A stretch of DNA of 43,472 nt from Bacteroidota bacterium (GTDB taxonomy: Bacteria > Bacteroidota > Bacteroidia > Flavobacteriales_D > Sanyastnellaceae). Within the stretch, counting starts at the first letter, position 1; the number at the start of each line of letters is the position of its first letter. Below the pieces are notes generated by a model. It ran no database searches. It had not been told where the DNA came from and saw only the letters and a program-made list of their open reading frames with translations. The stretch covers positions 191,990 through 235,461 of the forward strand of contig NVXE01000004.1 in assembly GCA_002746975.1 (NCBI GenBank), in the 5' to 3' direction. The translations under genes and the position numbers were made by a program. Positions 1-10,300 of the stretch are shown in pieces.

Positions 1-1330
1 CTACAACAGAAGCTTTACCAGATGAAGCAGCTGTGAAAGATAGACTAGTGTTATCAGAGAATGGGTTAGGGTAAACGTTAACGCTAGAAGTAAGATCGTT
101 CTCAGTGATTCCAGTTACTGAAGTCACCTCCATGCCTGCAACTTCTGTTGAGAAGTCTGTTGTTCCGTCGTAAGACCAAACTTCACTAATGTAAGTAATA
201 CCGTCCATTGACACTACTGAAGCTGAACCGTCTGAGTAATCACCCCATTGTGAAGCCCAAAGGCCGTCACCGTATGCATCGTACATAGTGAAAACGTAAC
301 ACTCATTTAAATCGAGAGCAACGTCCCAAACAAATTCAGTATCAACTTGTCCACCTAGTGCACCCTCAGCGATACCATCAATAAACGTTCCATTAGTAGA
401 ATAGATATCCCAGTAAGTCTCTTCTGGCCAGTTATCTGTAGTAATACGTACCTGTACATAAGATGTAGATTCTGTAGATCCAGTAACACTAACGGCATCT
501 TCAGAAGACCAAGTAGAACCATTAACGGCTATTAAAGTGTAGTCTAACTCACCTACTTCAGTATATGTACCGAGGTCTACAGATTCGTTTCCTCCATTAG
601 AAAGAACCCCTTCCCACATTACGTCAGCTTGTGCAACACCATTGAGTGATACAGAGAAAGTCATAGCAATTACATCATCACTACCTAGGTTAGAAACAGA
701 AGTAGAAGCAGTCCATTCAGTTCCGCCACAAGCAGATGTATCGCCGTTGTATGACATTAAAGGAGCAGGTCCCGTAATTGCGTTAGCACAGTCTACGAAA
801 GCAGCAGATACGTGTCCATCAAAAGTAGCTTGTCCAGATTCTACAAGTGTGTACTCTATTTCACCAGTAGTTTCGTTAATCATTCCGTTAGGACAAACAG
901 TATAAATAGTAGGGTAGTAAGTGTTACCGTAAGTATCAAACAGCCCTTCCATATTATCGAACATAGGGAATGGAGTTCCAGTAATCCAATCACCTACAGT
1001 ATTAGATCCAGTTCCTGCTAAATCATCAGCGTTAGTAGCTCCATCTGACTCCAAAGAGAAAATGTAAAGGTCTCCAGTACCGTTTGGTCCGAAAGTTGAC
1101 CAAAGATCTTCTAGTATTCCAGTCTCCTTGTAAGACCAACACGGGCCACACCATGTAGCGTAGAAATCAAGGATTACAGTGTTTCCTCCATCAAGAAGGT
1201 CGTATAAATTCCACTCGACACCATTGATGTCAGTTGCAGTGAAATCAGGTGCGATAGATCCGTCAGGAAGTTGCGCAAGAGCAGTCGTACCTATGGTAAG
1301 TGCTGCGAAAAGAAGGTAAATATGCTTCAT
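1..1330 (-). CDS. T9SS-sorted thioredoxin-fold protein, 3' end beyond window
   Basis: The frame is open from an ATG at 1330 down to the left edge, giving 443 visible codons without the stop. A signal peptide ends near residue 20 (AxA-Q type). A thioredoxin-like domain follows, with the redox motif WCGPC (cysteines 61 and 64) after DFYAT and a later YYPTIY segment of the cis-proline type. The middle holds β-sandwich-like segments, including a YDAYGDG motif common in Bacteroidota secreted proteins. The last visible residues (VYPNPF onward) begin a T9SS type A sorting domain. I infer a disulfide oxidoreductase or peroxiredoxin-like protein exported across the outer membrane and held at, or released from, the surface. 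The substrate is unknown. A -7-like box lies 53 bases upstream. The two genes upstream on the same strand encode a DUF6029 barrel and a second thioredoxin-fold protein. Confidence 0.88.
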   Translation of the reverse strand, partial: MKHIYLLFAALTIGTTALAQLPDGSIAPDFTATDINGVEWNLYDLLDGGNTVILDFYATWCGPCWSYKETGILEDLWSTFGPNGTGDLYIFSLESDGATNADDLAGTGSNTVGDWITGTPFPMFDNMEGLFDTYGNTYYPTIYTVCPNGMINETTGEIEYTLVESGQATFDGHVSAAFVDCANAITGPAPLMSYNGDTSACGGTEWTASTSVSNLGSDDVIAMTFSVSLNGVAQADVMWEGVLSNGGNESVDLGTYTEVGELDYTLIAVNGSTWSSEDAVSVTGSTESTSYVQVRITTDNWPEETYWDIYSTNGTFIDGIAEGALGGQVDTEFVWDVALDLNECYVFTMYDAYGDGLWASQWGDYSDGSASVVSMDGITYISEVWSYDGTTDFSTEVAGMEVTSVTGITENDLTSSVNVYPNPFSDNTSLSFTAASSGKASVV

Positions 1331-1383
1331 GTTAAACAGGTTTAATGGTTTCAAAATCAGGTTTTTGCTAAAAAATATTGTCG

Positions 1384-1391
1384 CAAAAATA
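1384..1391 (-). promoter_or_regulatory. candidate Bacteroidota -7 box for the thioredoxin/T9SS gene
   Basis: Read on the minus strand, the octamer is TATTTTTG followed by C, a full match to the Bacteroidota -7 consensus TAnnTTTG. It lies 53 bases ahead of the ATG at 1330. No clear TTG element is visible at the expected -33 position. The same octamer occurs upstream of atpD. Confidence 0.45.
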
Positions 1392-1424
1392 GTAAATAAT
1401 CAGACTTAGAATAAATAAAAAGGG

Positions 1425-3098
1425 TTAAAAGCTCGAAGTAAAGGTTATTTCCATCCCATTTGATGCAGGAACAGCTCTGCAAACACCTCCAACACAGAAA
1501 ATTCCCTCGCGTCTTTTTCCATAACCGACACTTAATCTATGAGCCCCGTTTATATACCCGGCAGACCCGTAGATATAATGAACTCTTTTTGCTTCATCGG
1601 GATTGCCAAAGTTGTACTGATCCATTACACTTGCAAACCAGTGTGGACTCCAAGTATATTCAGCTACGACAGTAGCCCAATCGCCTTTGTCTTGTTCGGT
1701 TAATAGAGCTTGAAATTCTGTTCTTAAAGATTGACGTTTTGCTGTTTTGATTTGGGTTTCCAGAACGAAAATATCAGCAAATACTATCCCCTTGTAATCA
1801 GTTGTGACAGGAGTGGCTAATGTGTTGAATTGAAGATTCATATACATAATTTTCGCCTTGAAAGTTTTAGAGAATTTACGCTCCATTTCAAAGCTTATAT
1901 CTCGCACGTTAAGGGAGTCACCGAACCCCCAGCTATTCCTTTCATATCCATAAAGATCTCCGTTAACCCCTTCAAGAGCTGTAGTATCTAAGCTATACGA
2001 GGTCGCGTAAGCCAAACTCATCTTAGTTCCATATTTCCCACCTAATTTCGAACCTCTTTTAAGACTATAATAAAGCTCACCTCTAAGGCTAGACTCTCCG
2101 TTTACAACTGTTGCGTATGGGTATAATGTAGCCGCTAAATTATATGTGTGAGTTTTTGTAATAGCGGGAATGTAATTAACAGGAGCGTCAAACAGCAGAA
2201 GATTTCTGTCAGATCGGAAACTCATGTTATCTGTAGTAGACCTTTTAAATAAAAAATTGATGTCTTTTACATTTCCAGTTAGGAAGTACATTAAGGCACC
2301 TCCTTTTTTATAGATAAATCCATTATCTGCTGAAGGGTCATTAATTTTGGTAGCATAAGTTACCCCACCCCTCCAGGTGCCGTATTGAATAGTTGTACCG
2401 TAATCCCATACTCCTACATTTAAAGGAAGTTCAAGAATTAATGTATCCTTGATAATATTACCTCCTGCTTGAAAACGACTGACGAAAGAATAGTTGGGAA
2501 TAATTTTTAATTTGGCCTCATTTAATGTCGGTATTAATTCGTTTAGGTCTACCTCGACACTACCTCCTCTCAGGATGCCTTCTCCATTGATAAGACCGTC
2601 ATTAAAGTCAAGTCTTTGTTTACCATAAATCATCTTTAGAGTAATTGCCTCAACAGGGTTTAGTATAAGTCTTACTCCATCTAAAGCATTGTCAAGACCT
2701 AAATTCCTTGCTTCGTAGGTCCTTAATGTGAAGCCAGATCCGAATTGCTCATAAAAATTCCCTACTGTGACATCCACACCGTGCTCTTTATCATTCCATC
2801 TTGCATATCGATATCCTATGCCCGACCCTTTAAACCTACCAGGGAAACCTAGTACACTATTTAAGTATGACTCGTATCTAATTCCGGAAGAGAACCCCCC
2901 TTTAGTATAAATCAAGTTTGCATATGCATTAAACCCCGTTTTAGATGGTGGCACAACCGCACCTATAAGAGTATCCTCTTGATATGATTGCCACAGAACG
3001 GAAACGTTTCCAGTAATAACGCCAGGGTCACTTTCTTGAGCATTCGTTACACCACTTATAAGAAATACAAGCGTAACTAAAAGTGTTAATTCTCTCAT
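1425..3098 (-). CDS. DUF6029 family outer-membrane β-barrel protein
   Basis: The product is 557 residues: a signal peptide (cleavage near residue 20), then alternating aromatic/polar β-strand sequence typical of an outer-membrane barrel, and a C-terminal phenylalanine as in substrates of the BAM machinery. I recognise the DUF6029 family from its overall sequence and from the C-terminal FCVGGVCR signature. Its function is unknown. The only two cysteines in the protein are in that signature (C535 and C540). The start lies 5 bases after the stop of the upstream TlpA-like gene, so the two are probably co-transcribed. The T9SS thioredoxin-fold gene follows downstream. That context suggests a link to thiol chemistry at the envelope, but this is inference. 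Confidence 0.82.
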   Translation of the reverse strand: MRELTLLVTLVFLISGVTNAQESDPGVITGNVSVLWQSYQEDTLIGAVVPPSKTGFNAYANLIYTKGGFSSGIRYESYLNSVLGFPGRFKGSGIGYRYARWNDKEHGVDVTVGNFYEQFGSGFTLRTYEARNLGLDNALDGVRLILNPVEAITLKMIYGKQRLDFNDGLINGEGILRGGSVEVDLNELIPTLNEAKLKIIPNYSFVSRFQAGGNIIKDTLILELPLNVGVWDYGTTIQYGTWRGGVTYATKINDPSADNGFIYKKGGALMYFLTGNVKDINFLFKRSTTDNMSFRSDRNLLLFDAPVNYIPAITKTHTYNLAATLYPYATVVNGESSLRGELYYSLKRGSKLGGKYGTKMSLAYATSYSLDTTALEGVNGDLYGYERNSWGFGDSLNVRDISFEMERKFSKTFKAKIMYMNLQFNTLATPVTTDYKGIVFADIFVLETQIKTAKRQSLRTEFQALLTEQDKGDWATVVAEYTWSPHWFASVMDQYNFGNPDEAKRVHYIYGSAGYINGAHRLSVGYGKRREGIFCVGGVCRAVPASNGMEITFTSSF

Positions 3099-3103
3099 AA
3101 TTA

Positions 3104-3601
3104 TTAATCTACCAGCTTAAGAATCTCCTCATATAATTCCTCCTCATCTCCTTCTGCGTAATTGTTATGAGTCCAAACAATTTCCCCCTCTCCATTTACA
3201 AGAAAAGTATGAGGAACGTTAATTACTTGCATAGCTCGAGCAAACTCCTTTGCTGGATCAAGTAGAATGTCGAATTCCCACCCAGCACTGCTAGTATATG
3301 GCCCAACACGATTAGTAGAGCGACTATCATCTATACTTACTGCGATTATCTTTACTCCTGTTTCTTCTTGCCAATCAGCGTAGTAGTCCATGTAATTATT
3401 TAACTCTCTTTTACAAGGGCTACACCAAGTTGCCCAGAAACAAATAACGATAGGATTACCATCATTTTCGAAGGCTCCTGTGTCAATTGTGGTTCCTGTA
3501 AGGTCTTTAAGTTTTACAGAAGGAACAGTTTGTGCGCTAATGGTTGGGAGTAAAGATGAAGCGAAAAACACAGCTATAGCAAGGCTTTTTGCATAATTCA
3601 T
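3104..3601 (-). CDS. TlpA-family thioredoxin-like protein
   Basis: The product is about 165 residues, with a signal peptide followed by a TlpA/ResA-type thioredoxin fold. The motif CFWATWCSPCK carries the redox cysteines (C60 and C63 from this start), and VPHTFLVNGEG supplies the cis-proline loop. Such proteins reduce or shuffle disulfides in the periplasm, often for cytochrome c or envelope protein maturation. No membrane anchor or lipobox is clear. An in-frame ATG at 3625 would add eight residues. I prefer 3601 because it gives a compact signal peptide and has a -7-like box 5 bases upstream. The gene leads an apparent operon with the DUF6029 barrel and is divergent from the T9SS protein at 3699. 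Confidence 0.85.
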   Translation of the reverse strand: MNYAKSLAIAVFFASSLLPTISAQTVPSVKLKDLTGTTIDTGAFENDGNPIVICFWATWCSPCKRELNNYMDYYADWQEETGVKIIAVSIDDSRSTNRVGPYTSSAGWEFDILLDPAKEFARAMQVINVPHTFLVNGEGEIVWTHNNYAEGDEEELYEEILKLVD

Positions 3602-3606
3602 TCCGT

Positions 3607-3614
3607 TAAAATTA
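3607..3614 (-). promoter_or_regulatory. candidate -7 box close to the TlpA-like start
   Basis: On the minus strand this reads TAATTTTA, a one-mismatch form of TAnnTTTG, with 5 bases between it and the ATG at 3601. If used, the transcript would have almost no leader. A chance match in AT-rich DNA is possible. Confidence 0.3.
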
Positions 3615-3685
3615 GATTTAATCATGATACAATTTTTCTTAATAGGTGTTGCAAAGAAACGGCTTTCTCATCATAGTAGATGTAT

Positions 3686-3693
3686 TACCTTCG
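3686..3693 (+). promoter_or_regulatory. candidate -7 box close to the start of the T9SS protein gene
   Basis: The sequence reads TACCTTCG, a TAnnTTCG variant of the Bacteroidota -7 element, and ends 5 bases before the ATG at 3699. It favours 3699 over the upstream ATG at 3624 as the true start. Confidence 0.35.
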
Positions 3694-3698
3694 TAACC

Positions 3699-4496
3699 AT
3701 GTTTTATACCAAACTCAAAAACCTTGTTCTAGCGACTTTTATTTTGGCCGCAGGAAACACGTTCTCACAATCGATAATCTCACCGTCGGATACTATTTTC
3801 GCCGCTCTCGATACTTTAAACGAACTCCATTATGGAGAAATATCCATTCATTGGGACGTAATAAATGAGTCAGATACAGATATGGTTCTAATGTGCACTC
3901 GCAATTTTATAGATACGGTATCACCATTCAATTACCCTTATGTTCAATCAACGGAGGGGAATTTTATTCCTGGAGCTTATGAGAAGTTTTGTTGGGGTCC
4001 GCTATGTTACAATTTTGGAACAGACGCTTCTTCTTCAAATTCGTCTATGCTAGTTACAATACTTCCAAGTGAAATAAATAACACCTTTATAGCATATTAT
4101 TATCCGAATGATATTGTCGGAACGACAACCATGGAGTATTGTTTTCATCCAGTAGGAGATGATACGATGTCTTCGTGCAAACAAATGACTTATGTAATTT
4201 CAGCAACCGCAGGACTTGAGGAAGATATAGAAAATGATGTATCATCGGCAATAACTTCGGTGTATCCTAACCCATTGGATGGATCTGGATTTATAGAGTA
4301 TAATCTTAGAAAAGGCGAGGTAGGAATCTTGATTTTTCGTGATTTAACTGGAAAGGAAATTAAGAGAGTCGGAGGTTTGGTATATAGTGGAAAAGTGAAT
4401 ATTGAAGCAAGTGAATTTGTGCAAGGACTCAGTTTTTGCACATTGGAAGTTGATGGCGTAGCTGTTGATACAGAGAGATTTATCGTTATTCGATAA
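3699..4496 (+). CDS. secreted protein with T9SS type A sorting domain
   Basis: From the ATG at 3699 the product is 265 residues. It has a signal peptide (ending TFSQ), a roughly 160-residue β-rich domain, and a C-terminal T9SS type A sorting domain beginning at SVYPNPLDGSG and running to the end. The N-terminal domain contains six scattered cysteines, including an FCWGPLCY segment. I have seen this domain type in other Bacteroidota secreted proteins but know no function for it. The frame extends upstream to an ATG at 3624, but that would bury the signal peptide behind 25 extra residues and overlap the divergent TlpA-like gene. It lies 14 bases ahead of the malic enzyme gene. The neighbouring thiol oxidoreductase may help fold it, which is inference. 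Confidence 0.82.
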   Translation: MFYTKLKNLVLATFILAAGNTFSQSIISPSDTIFAALDTLNELHYGEISIHWDVINESDTDMVLMCTRNFIDTVSPFNYPYVQSTEGNFIPGAYEKFCWGPLCYNFGTDASSSNSSMLVTILPSEINNTFIAYYYPNDIVGTTTMEYCFHPVGDDTMSSCKQMTYVISATAGLEEDIENDVSSAITSVYPNPLDGSGFIEYNLRKGEVGILIFRDLTGKEIKRVGGLVYSGKVNIEASEFVQGLSFCTLEVDGVAVDTERFIVIR

Positions 4497-4504
4497 TATT
4501 TTAG
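4497..4504 (+). promoter_or_regulatory. possible -7 box ahead of the malic enzyme gene
   Basis: The sequence TATTTTAG (a TAnnTTAG form) overlaps the stop codon of the preceding gene and ends 6 bases before the malic enzyme ATG. It is a weak match and could be chance. It belongs to a recurring pattern in this window of such boxes lying directly before starts. Confidence 0.22.
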
Positions 4505-4510
4505 GTACAA

Positions 4511-6784
4511 ATGCAGGCACCAAATAAACAGGAAGCCCTCGATTATCATTCGAAGGGTAGGAAAGGTAAGATAGAGGTTATTCCCACAAAACCTTATAGC
4601 TCTCAACGAGATTTGTCATTAGCGTATAGCCCTGGGGTTGCAGTCCCATGTTTGGCAATTTCTGAAAACCCTGAGGACGTATACAAATACACAGCCAAGG
4701 GAAATTTAGTTGCAGTAATTAGTAATGGAACTGCTGTCCTAGGCTTGGGAAATATCGGTCCAGCAGCAGGAAAACCAGTAATGGAGGGTAAGGGAGTACT
4801 GTTTAAAGTGTTCGCTGATATAGATGTTTTTGATATAGAGGTAGATGCTAACGATGTAGATCTATTCGTGGCTACAGTAAAAGCAATTGCTCCAACATTC
4901 GGGGGTATTAATCTCGAGGACATTAAAGCTCCTGAAGCTTTTGAAATAGAGAGGAGACTGAAAGAGGAGTTGGATATTCCTGTTATGCATGATGATCAGC
5001 ATGGGACAGCCATTATCTCGGCAGCGGCTTTGTTGAATGCGTTAGAGCTAACGACTAAAGAAATAAAAGACATAAGAGTTGTGGTGAGTGGAGCTGGAGC
5101 CGCTGCGATGTCTTGTCTGGACTTATACATACAGCTAGGTCTTTCACTAAAAAACATTGCGGTATTTGATAGCCACGGACATGTTAATTTAAGTAGAGAA
5201 AATTTACATGAGAAAAAACAAAGATTTGCAACAAAGGCTGAATTCTCATCTCTTACTCATGCATTAGAAGGAGCAGATGTTTTCTTAGGCTTAAGTAAGG
5301 GTGGTCTTGTGAATGGTGATATGATAAAAGGGATGGCAGCTGACCCTATTGTATTTGCCCTTGCTAATCCAGACCCAGAAATTCCTTATGCTGAGGCTAT
5401 CGCTGCTAGGGAGGATATAATTATGGCTACTGGTAGAAGCGATCATCCAAATCAGGTAAATAATGTATTGGGCTTTCCGTATATTTTTCGTGGAGCTCTA
5501 GACGTCAGAGCAAAGGCTATAAATGATGAAATGAAATTGGCTGCTGTAAGAGCAATAGCTGATTTGGCTAAGGAGTCTGTACCAGACGAAGTGAGTGAAG
5601 CTTACGATGAGCGGTCGTTGGTTTTCGGAAGACATTTGATAATACCTAAACCTCTAGACCATCGGTTAATCACAGCAATTGCTCCTGCAGTTGCAAAAGC
5701 GGCAATCGATTCAGGTGTTGCTAGACATGCTATAGAAGACTGGGAAGCTTATAAATTATCTCTTTTAACTAGACTTGGTCAAGCGACTAATTTCTCTCGC
5801 TCTTTGAGTGATAGAGCTTCTAAAAATCCTAAGAGAGTTGTATTTGCTGAGGCAGAACACTATAAGGTTCTAAAAGCTGCAGAACAAACAGTAGCAGAGG
5901 GTATTGCACATCCAATTTTAATTGGACGAAGACACAAGATTGAAAAGTTAATAGAAGAAAATAATCTAGAACTTGGTTCAGCAACGATAATTGATCCTAG
6001 AAGTGAGGATGAGGCTGAGAAAAGGAAAGTTTATGGGAAACTCCTCCATGAAAAGAGAATGCGTCATGGCCTTACCGCTATAGAAGCAGAGAGAGCGATG
6101 AGGCAACGAAATTATTTCGGAGCAATGTTGGTCGAAACAGGTGAGGCAGATGCTTTAGTTTCGGGACTTACACGTAATTATCCAAAAGTAATTAGGCCTG
6201 CCCTTCAAGTAATAGGGAAGGCAGACGGAGTTAAGAAAGTAGCAGGGATGTATATTATGCAAACGAAACAAGGCCCTATGTTTTTTGCAGATACAACTGT
6301 CAACGTAAACCCTACTGCTGAGGAGATAGTTGATATCACAATCTTAATGGCAGAGGCTGTTCGAAGGCTAAGAATAGTTCCACGCATAGCATTACTTAGC
6401 TATTCTAATTTCGGGTCTTCTAAAGGAGAGGATGCTGAGAAAATGGCAAAAGCGGCTGAGATTTTACACAGAGATTATCCAGACTTAATAGTTGATGGAG
6501 AGATTCAAGCGAATTATGCGATTAACCAAGACCTACTTGCGGAAAGCTTTCCATTTTCCGACCTTCATCAGAGAAAGGTTAATACTTTAATATTCCCAAA
6601 CCTTTCAGCAGGAAATATTTCGTACAAACTTTTAAAAGAAATGGGGGGGCTTGAGGCACAAGGTCCAGTTCTGCTGGGGATGAAAAAGTCAGTTCATATT
6701 TTACAGATGGGTTCTTCTGCAAAAGAAATTGTCGATATGGTAAGGTTAGCCGTTGTAGATGCCCAAAATAAATCTCTCATATGA
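4511..6784 (+). CDS. maeB: NADP-dependent malic enzyme with phosphotransacetylase-like C-terminus
   Basis: The product is 757 residues, the usual length of the two-domain MaeB family. Residues 1 to about 425 form the malic enzyme part: [11 protein letters not shown] near the N-terminus, the HDDQHGTA segment, and a dinucleotide-binding [10 protein letters not shown] loop near residue 196. The remainder resembles phosphate acetyltransferase and usually has a regulatory role, sensing acetyl-CoA. The enzyme oxidatively decarboxylates malate to pyruvate with reduction of NADP in the cytoplasm. The stop overlaps the ruvA start by 4 bases (ATGA). The order malic enzyme, ruvA, sprA, gcvH is, as I recall, a conserved neighbourhood in Bacteroidota. 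Confidence 0.95.
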   Translation: MQAPNKQEALDYHSKGRKGKIEVIPTKPYSSQRDLSLAYSPGVAVPCLAISENPEDVYKYTAKGNLVAVISNGTAVLGLGNIGPAAGKPVMEGKGVLFKVFADIDVFDIEVDANDVDLFVATVKAIAPTFGGINLEDIKAPEAFEIERRLKEELDIPVMHDDQHGTAIISAAALLNALELTTKEIKDIRVVVSGAGAAAMSCLDLYIQLGLSLKNIAVFDSHGHVNLSRENLHEKKQRFATKAEFSSLTHALEGADVFLGLSKGGLVNGDMIKGMAADPIVFALANPDPEIPYAEAIAAREDIIMATGRSDHPNQVNNVLGFPYIFRGALDVRAKAINDEMKLAAVRAIADLAKESVPDEVSEAYDERSLVFGRHLIIPKPLDHRLITAIAPAVAKAAIDSGVARHAIEDWEAYKLSLLTRLGQATNFSRSLSDRASKNPKRVVFAEAEHYKVLKAAEQTVAEGIAHPILIGRRHKIEKLIEENNLELGSATIIDPRSEDEAEKRKVYGKLLHEKRMRHGLTAIEAERAMRQRNYFGAMLVETGEADALVSGLTRNYPKVIRPALQVIGKADGVKKVAGMYIMQTKQGPMFFADTTVNVNPTAEEIVDITILMAEAVRRLRIVPRIALLSYSNFGSSKGEDAEKMAKAAEILHRDYPDLIVDGEIQANYAINQDLLAESFPFSDLHQRKVNTLIFPNLSAGNISYKLLKEMGGLEAQGPVLLGMKKSVHILQMGSSAKEIVDMVRLAVVDAQNKSLI

Positions 6785-7371
6785 TTTATCATCTTAACGG
6801 ACGACTTATCGAGAAGCATCCAACCCATGTTGTTATCGAGTGTGGTGGAGTGGGGTATTTGGTCTCAATAAGTTTAACCACATTTGAAGCTCTTACTGAA
6901 GAAGAAAACATCTTCTTAAACATTCATATGGTCGTGAGAGAGGATGCTCAAACTTTGTTTGGGTTTGCTACAACCGAGGAGCGCAGGATGTTTTTACTTC
7001 TAATAGGAGTTAGTGGGGTAGGAGCGAATACAGCTAGATTAATCCTTTCTGCGATGGATCCTTCAACTACGACCTCCGTCATAGCTGCTGGTGATGCAGA
7101 TGCTATGAAGAAGGTTAAAGGAATAGGAGCGAAAACTGCTCAGAGAATAATAATCGATTTGCAAGACAAAGTTGGCGCCGATACTGGTGGTGGTGCCAAA
7201 TCAGAAATATCTTCGCCGCACAATACCGTAAGGATTGAAGCGTTAGGTGCTTTGGCTACTTTAGGTTTTGATAAGAATAAAGTCGAAAAAACTCTCGATA
7301 AAATTCTAGCTAAGGCGGATAGTGATATTACGCTGGAGGGTTTGATTAAACAGGCGTTAAAGGAGCTTTGA
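6781..7371 (+). CDS. ruvA: Holliday junction branch migration protein RuvA
   Basis: The product is 196 residues, normal for RuvA. The N-terminal OB-fold begins MIYHLNGRL. It is followed by helix-hairpin-helix segments (LIGVSGVGANTARLIL and VKGIGAKTAQRII) and a C-terminal three-helix domain that normally contacts RuvB. RuvA binds four-way DNA junctions and loads the RuvB motor during recombination and repair. ruvB and ruvC are not in the window. The ATG overlaps the malic enzyme stop by 4 bases, indicating translational coupling, and sprA starts 27 bases downstream. Confidence 0.95.
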   Translation: MIYHLNGRLIEKHPTHVVIECGGVGYLVSISLTTFEALTEEENIFLNIHMVVREDAQTLFGFATTEERRMFLLLIGVSGVGANTARLILSAMDPSTTTSVIAAGDADAMKKVKGIGAKTAQRIIIDLQDKVGADTGGGAKSEISSPHNTVRIEALGALATLGFDKNKVEKTLDKILAKADSDITLEGLIKQALKEL

Positions 7372-7398
7372 ACTAGAACAGAACAGTAGATAGAACAC

Positions 7399-10300
7399 GT
7401 GAATAGGGTGAAAATCAAAGGCACAGCGATTTTATTTGCTTTAGCGACTGTATTGTGCAGTTTTTCGGCTGAAGCACAAACTTCGACGGACTCTACAGAG
7501 ATAGATTTACCTTTCCCTCATGGGGGAGAAGACGCATATAATCCAATTGAATTTCCTGGGGGGATTTCATTAGATTGGCCATCTAACTTTAACTACAATG
7601 TTGTTTATGACCCTGTGTCCGGTCAATATATTGTAGCCCAAACCATAGGTGACACACTTGATTTCCGCCCTGCATCTCTATTTTCGTTAGACGAGTTTCT
7701 CAATTACGATATGCAAGGAAACCTATCAGAGTTTTGGGATCAATTACAAGAAGAAGATGACGAGGCAAGTAGAGGATTTGCTCCTAAGCTTGAGATAGAT
7801 TCTGAGTTGTTTGAAATGCTATTCGGAACAAATGAAATAGAGATAATTCCACAAGGAACAGCAGAGCTTACATTCGGAGTTAATAGTTCGAAAACAGACA
7901 ATCAAAGAATACCTGAACGACAACGAAGAGTAACTACTTTTAATTTCGACCAGAGAATTCAACTTAATATTTCCGGAAAGATTGGAGATAAGATTGAGCT
8001 AGGCACTCAATACAATACAGAATCTTTATTCGATTTTGAAAACCAAATGAATATAGGTTTTCAAGGCGAAGAAGATGATATCCTAAAGAATATTGAGGCG
8101 GGAAATATTTCTCTCCCGCTACAGGGAACTCTAATAACGGGCTCACAAAGTTTATTTGGTTTAAAGCTTGAAACACAGTGGGGAAGGCTATATAACTCTA
8201 CGGTTCTTTCGCAACAAAAGGGAGAACGTAAGGAGATTGAAGTAAAGGGAGGAGCTCAAACACAAGAGTTTGATATTCGTGCTGATGACTACGAAGCAAA
8301 CCGTCATTATTTTTTATCGCAATTTTTCCGTAATCAGTATGATAACGCCATGCGTTCGCTTCCCGTTCCTAACTCAGGTGCTGCCATTAATAGAATAGAG
8401 GTTTGGGTTGTAAATACCCAAGCTAATACTCAAGACGTAAGAAATATTATCGCTGTAACAGATTTGGGTGAGCATAAGGACTATATGTCCTCAAACCTTC
8501 CTATAACTCAACTAACTGATGGGCCGGGAACGTCTCCGACATCTAATAGAGCGGCAAATAATGCCAACAACGACATTTTTGAAGACCTTATAAATAACGA
8601 TGCGGTAATGGCTTTTTCAGGAGCTAACGCTGCCATTCTAGACATGAATATGGACTTCGTACAAGGAGTTCACTACGAGAGAGTAGGAAATGCAAGGAAA
8701 TTAATGGCTTCGGAGTACTCATACAATTCTAAGCTCGGATTCATCTCTCTTCGTCAATCTCTAAATAATGCAGAAGTACTTGCGGTTGCATATGAGTACA
8801 CTCTTAATGGAAATACCTATCAAGTAGGAACACTGTCTCAAGACGGTTATACTACAGGTTCAGGCTCTAACGAATCCATGGGAGCGCTCGTACTTAAAAT
8901 GCTTAAATCGAGTATTACTCAGCTCACCCTAAGTAATGGAGATCCATCACCACTTTGGACAGGAATGATGAAGAACGTATACTCTATGCGAGCTTTTGGG
9001 GTAAGCAATGAAGAGTTTAGACTAGATGTTTGGTATAATGACCCATCGACGGGTGTTGACCTAAATTACATTCCGCGATCTCCACTTGATGGAACGCTTT
9101 TAATACAGTTATTGGGCTTAGACAGAATGGATATAAATACCATGCCTAATCCAGATGGTGTATTCGATTATATCGACAATGCTGCTACAGAGGGTGGAAC
9201 AATTAATAGCCAAAACGGTAGAATTTTCTTTCCTTCAGTAGAACCTTTTGGAGATAATTTAAGAAAGATGATTAACGATAGGGTGTCTGACCCTAATCTG
9301 GCGGCATCTTTAATTCAAACGTTGGTTTTCGACCCACTTTACGATTCAACAAAGACAGCTGCCCAGCAAATACCATCTCTAAATAGATATCACATTAAGG
9401 GTAGGTTTCAGTCTCAAAGTAGTTCAGAAATTGCCCTCAATGCACTAAACGTTCCCGAGGGGTCAGTTACTGTTACGGCAGGTGGTGTTAGGCTTGTGGA
9501 GAATCGTGATTATACGGTGGATTACAATTTGGGACGTGTAAGAATTATTAATGATGGTCTTCTTGAATCAGGCCAAACTATTCGAGTTTCTCTCGAAAGT
9601 AATTCACTATTTAACATTCAAACAAAGACCTTAATTGGAACAAGATTTGACTATGTAGCGAGCGATGATTTTACAATCGGAGCTACTTTTTTAAATATGA
9701 AGGAAAGACCTTTAACTCAAAAGGTTAATATAGGTGATGAGCCAGTAAACAACACGATTCTTGGAACGGATTTCACTTGGCAAACGGAATCGCGCTTTCT
9801 TACAAATCTTGTCGATAAGCTACCTTTTTACGAAACTTCTGCTACCTCAACATTAGACATAAGTGCTGAGGGGGCATATTTAATTCCGGGACACAGTAGG
9901 GCGATAGGAGAAGAGGGAAATGCTTACATCGATGATTTTGAGGGTTCTCAATCTACAATAGATATTAGGTCTGTTTCAAGATGGTTCTTAGCATCTACAC
10001 CTAAACTTCAAAATGATCTATTTCCAGAATCTGCAATTGAAGATTCTTTATTGTATGGATATAACCGAGCGGCCTTAGCTTGGTACACAATAGACCCGTC
10101 TTTTTATTCTGGTAATGGGTTAGAGGATGGTCAAGTTTCTGACGAAGTGCGCCAGGATCATAGAATGAGACAGATACTCGAGCAAGAGATTTTTCCTAAC
10201 CGAGATTATCAGCCTGGAACTCCTAGAAATATACCGACCTTCGATTTATCATTTTGGCCTAGCGAAAGAGGCCCTTATAACTATGAGTTGCCAGAAGGAG

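Noticed and set aside
642-1021. Two short rightward open frames (87 and 69 codons)
   Set aside because: Both lie antisense within the strongly supported thioredoxin/T9SS gene, and neither resembles a known protein.
3624-3698. Upstream ATG start at 3624 for the T9SS protein gene
   Set aside because: It would place 25 residues before a good signal peptide and run into the start of the divergent TlpA-like gene.
4190-4923. Leftward open frames opposite the T9SS protein and malic enzyme genes
   Set aside because: They are antisense shadows of genes with clear family matches. Their translations are low-complexity Ser/Thr/Pro-rich.
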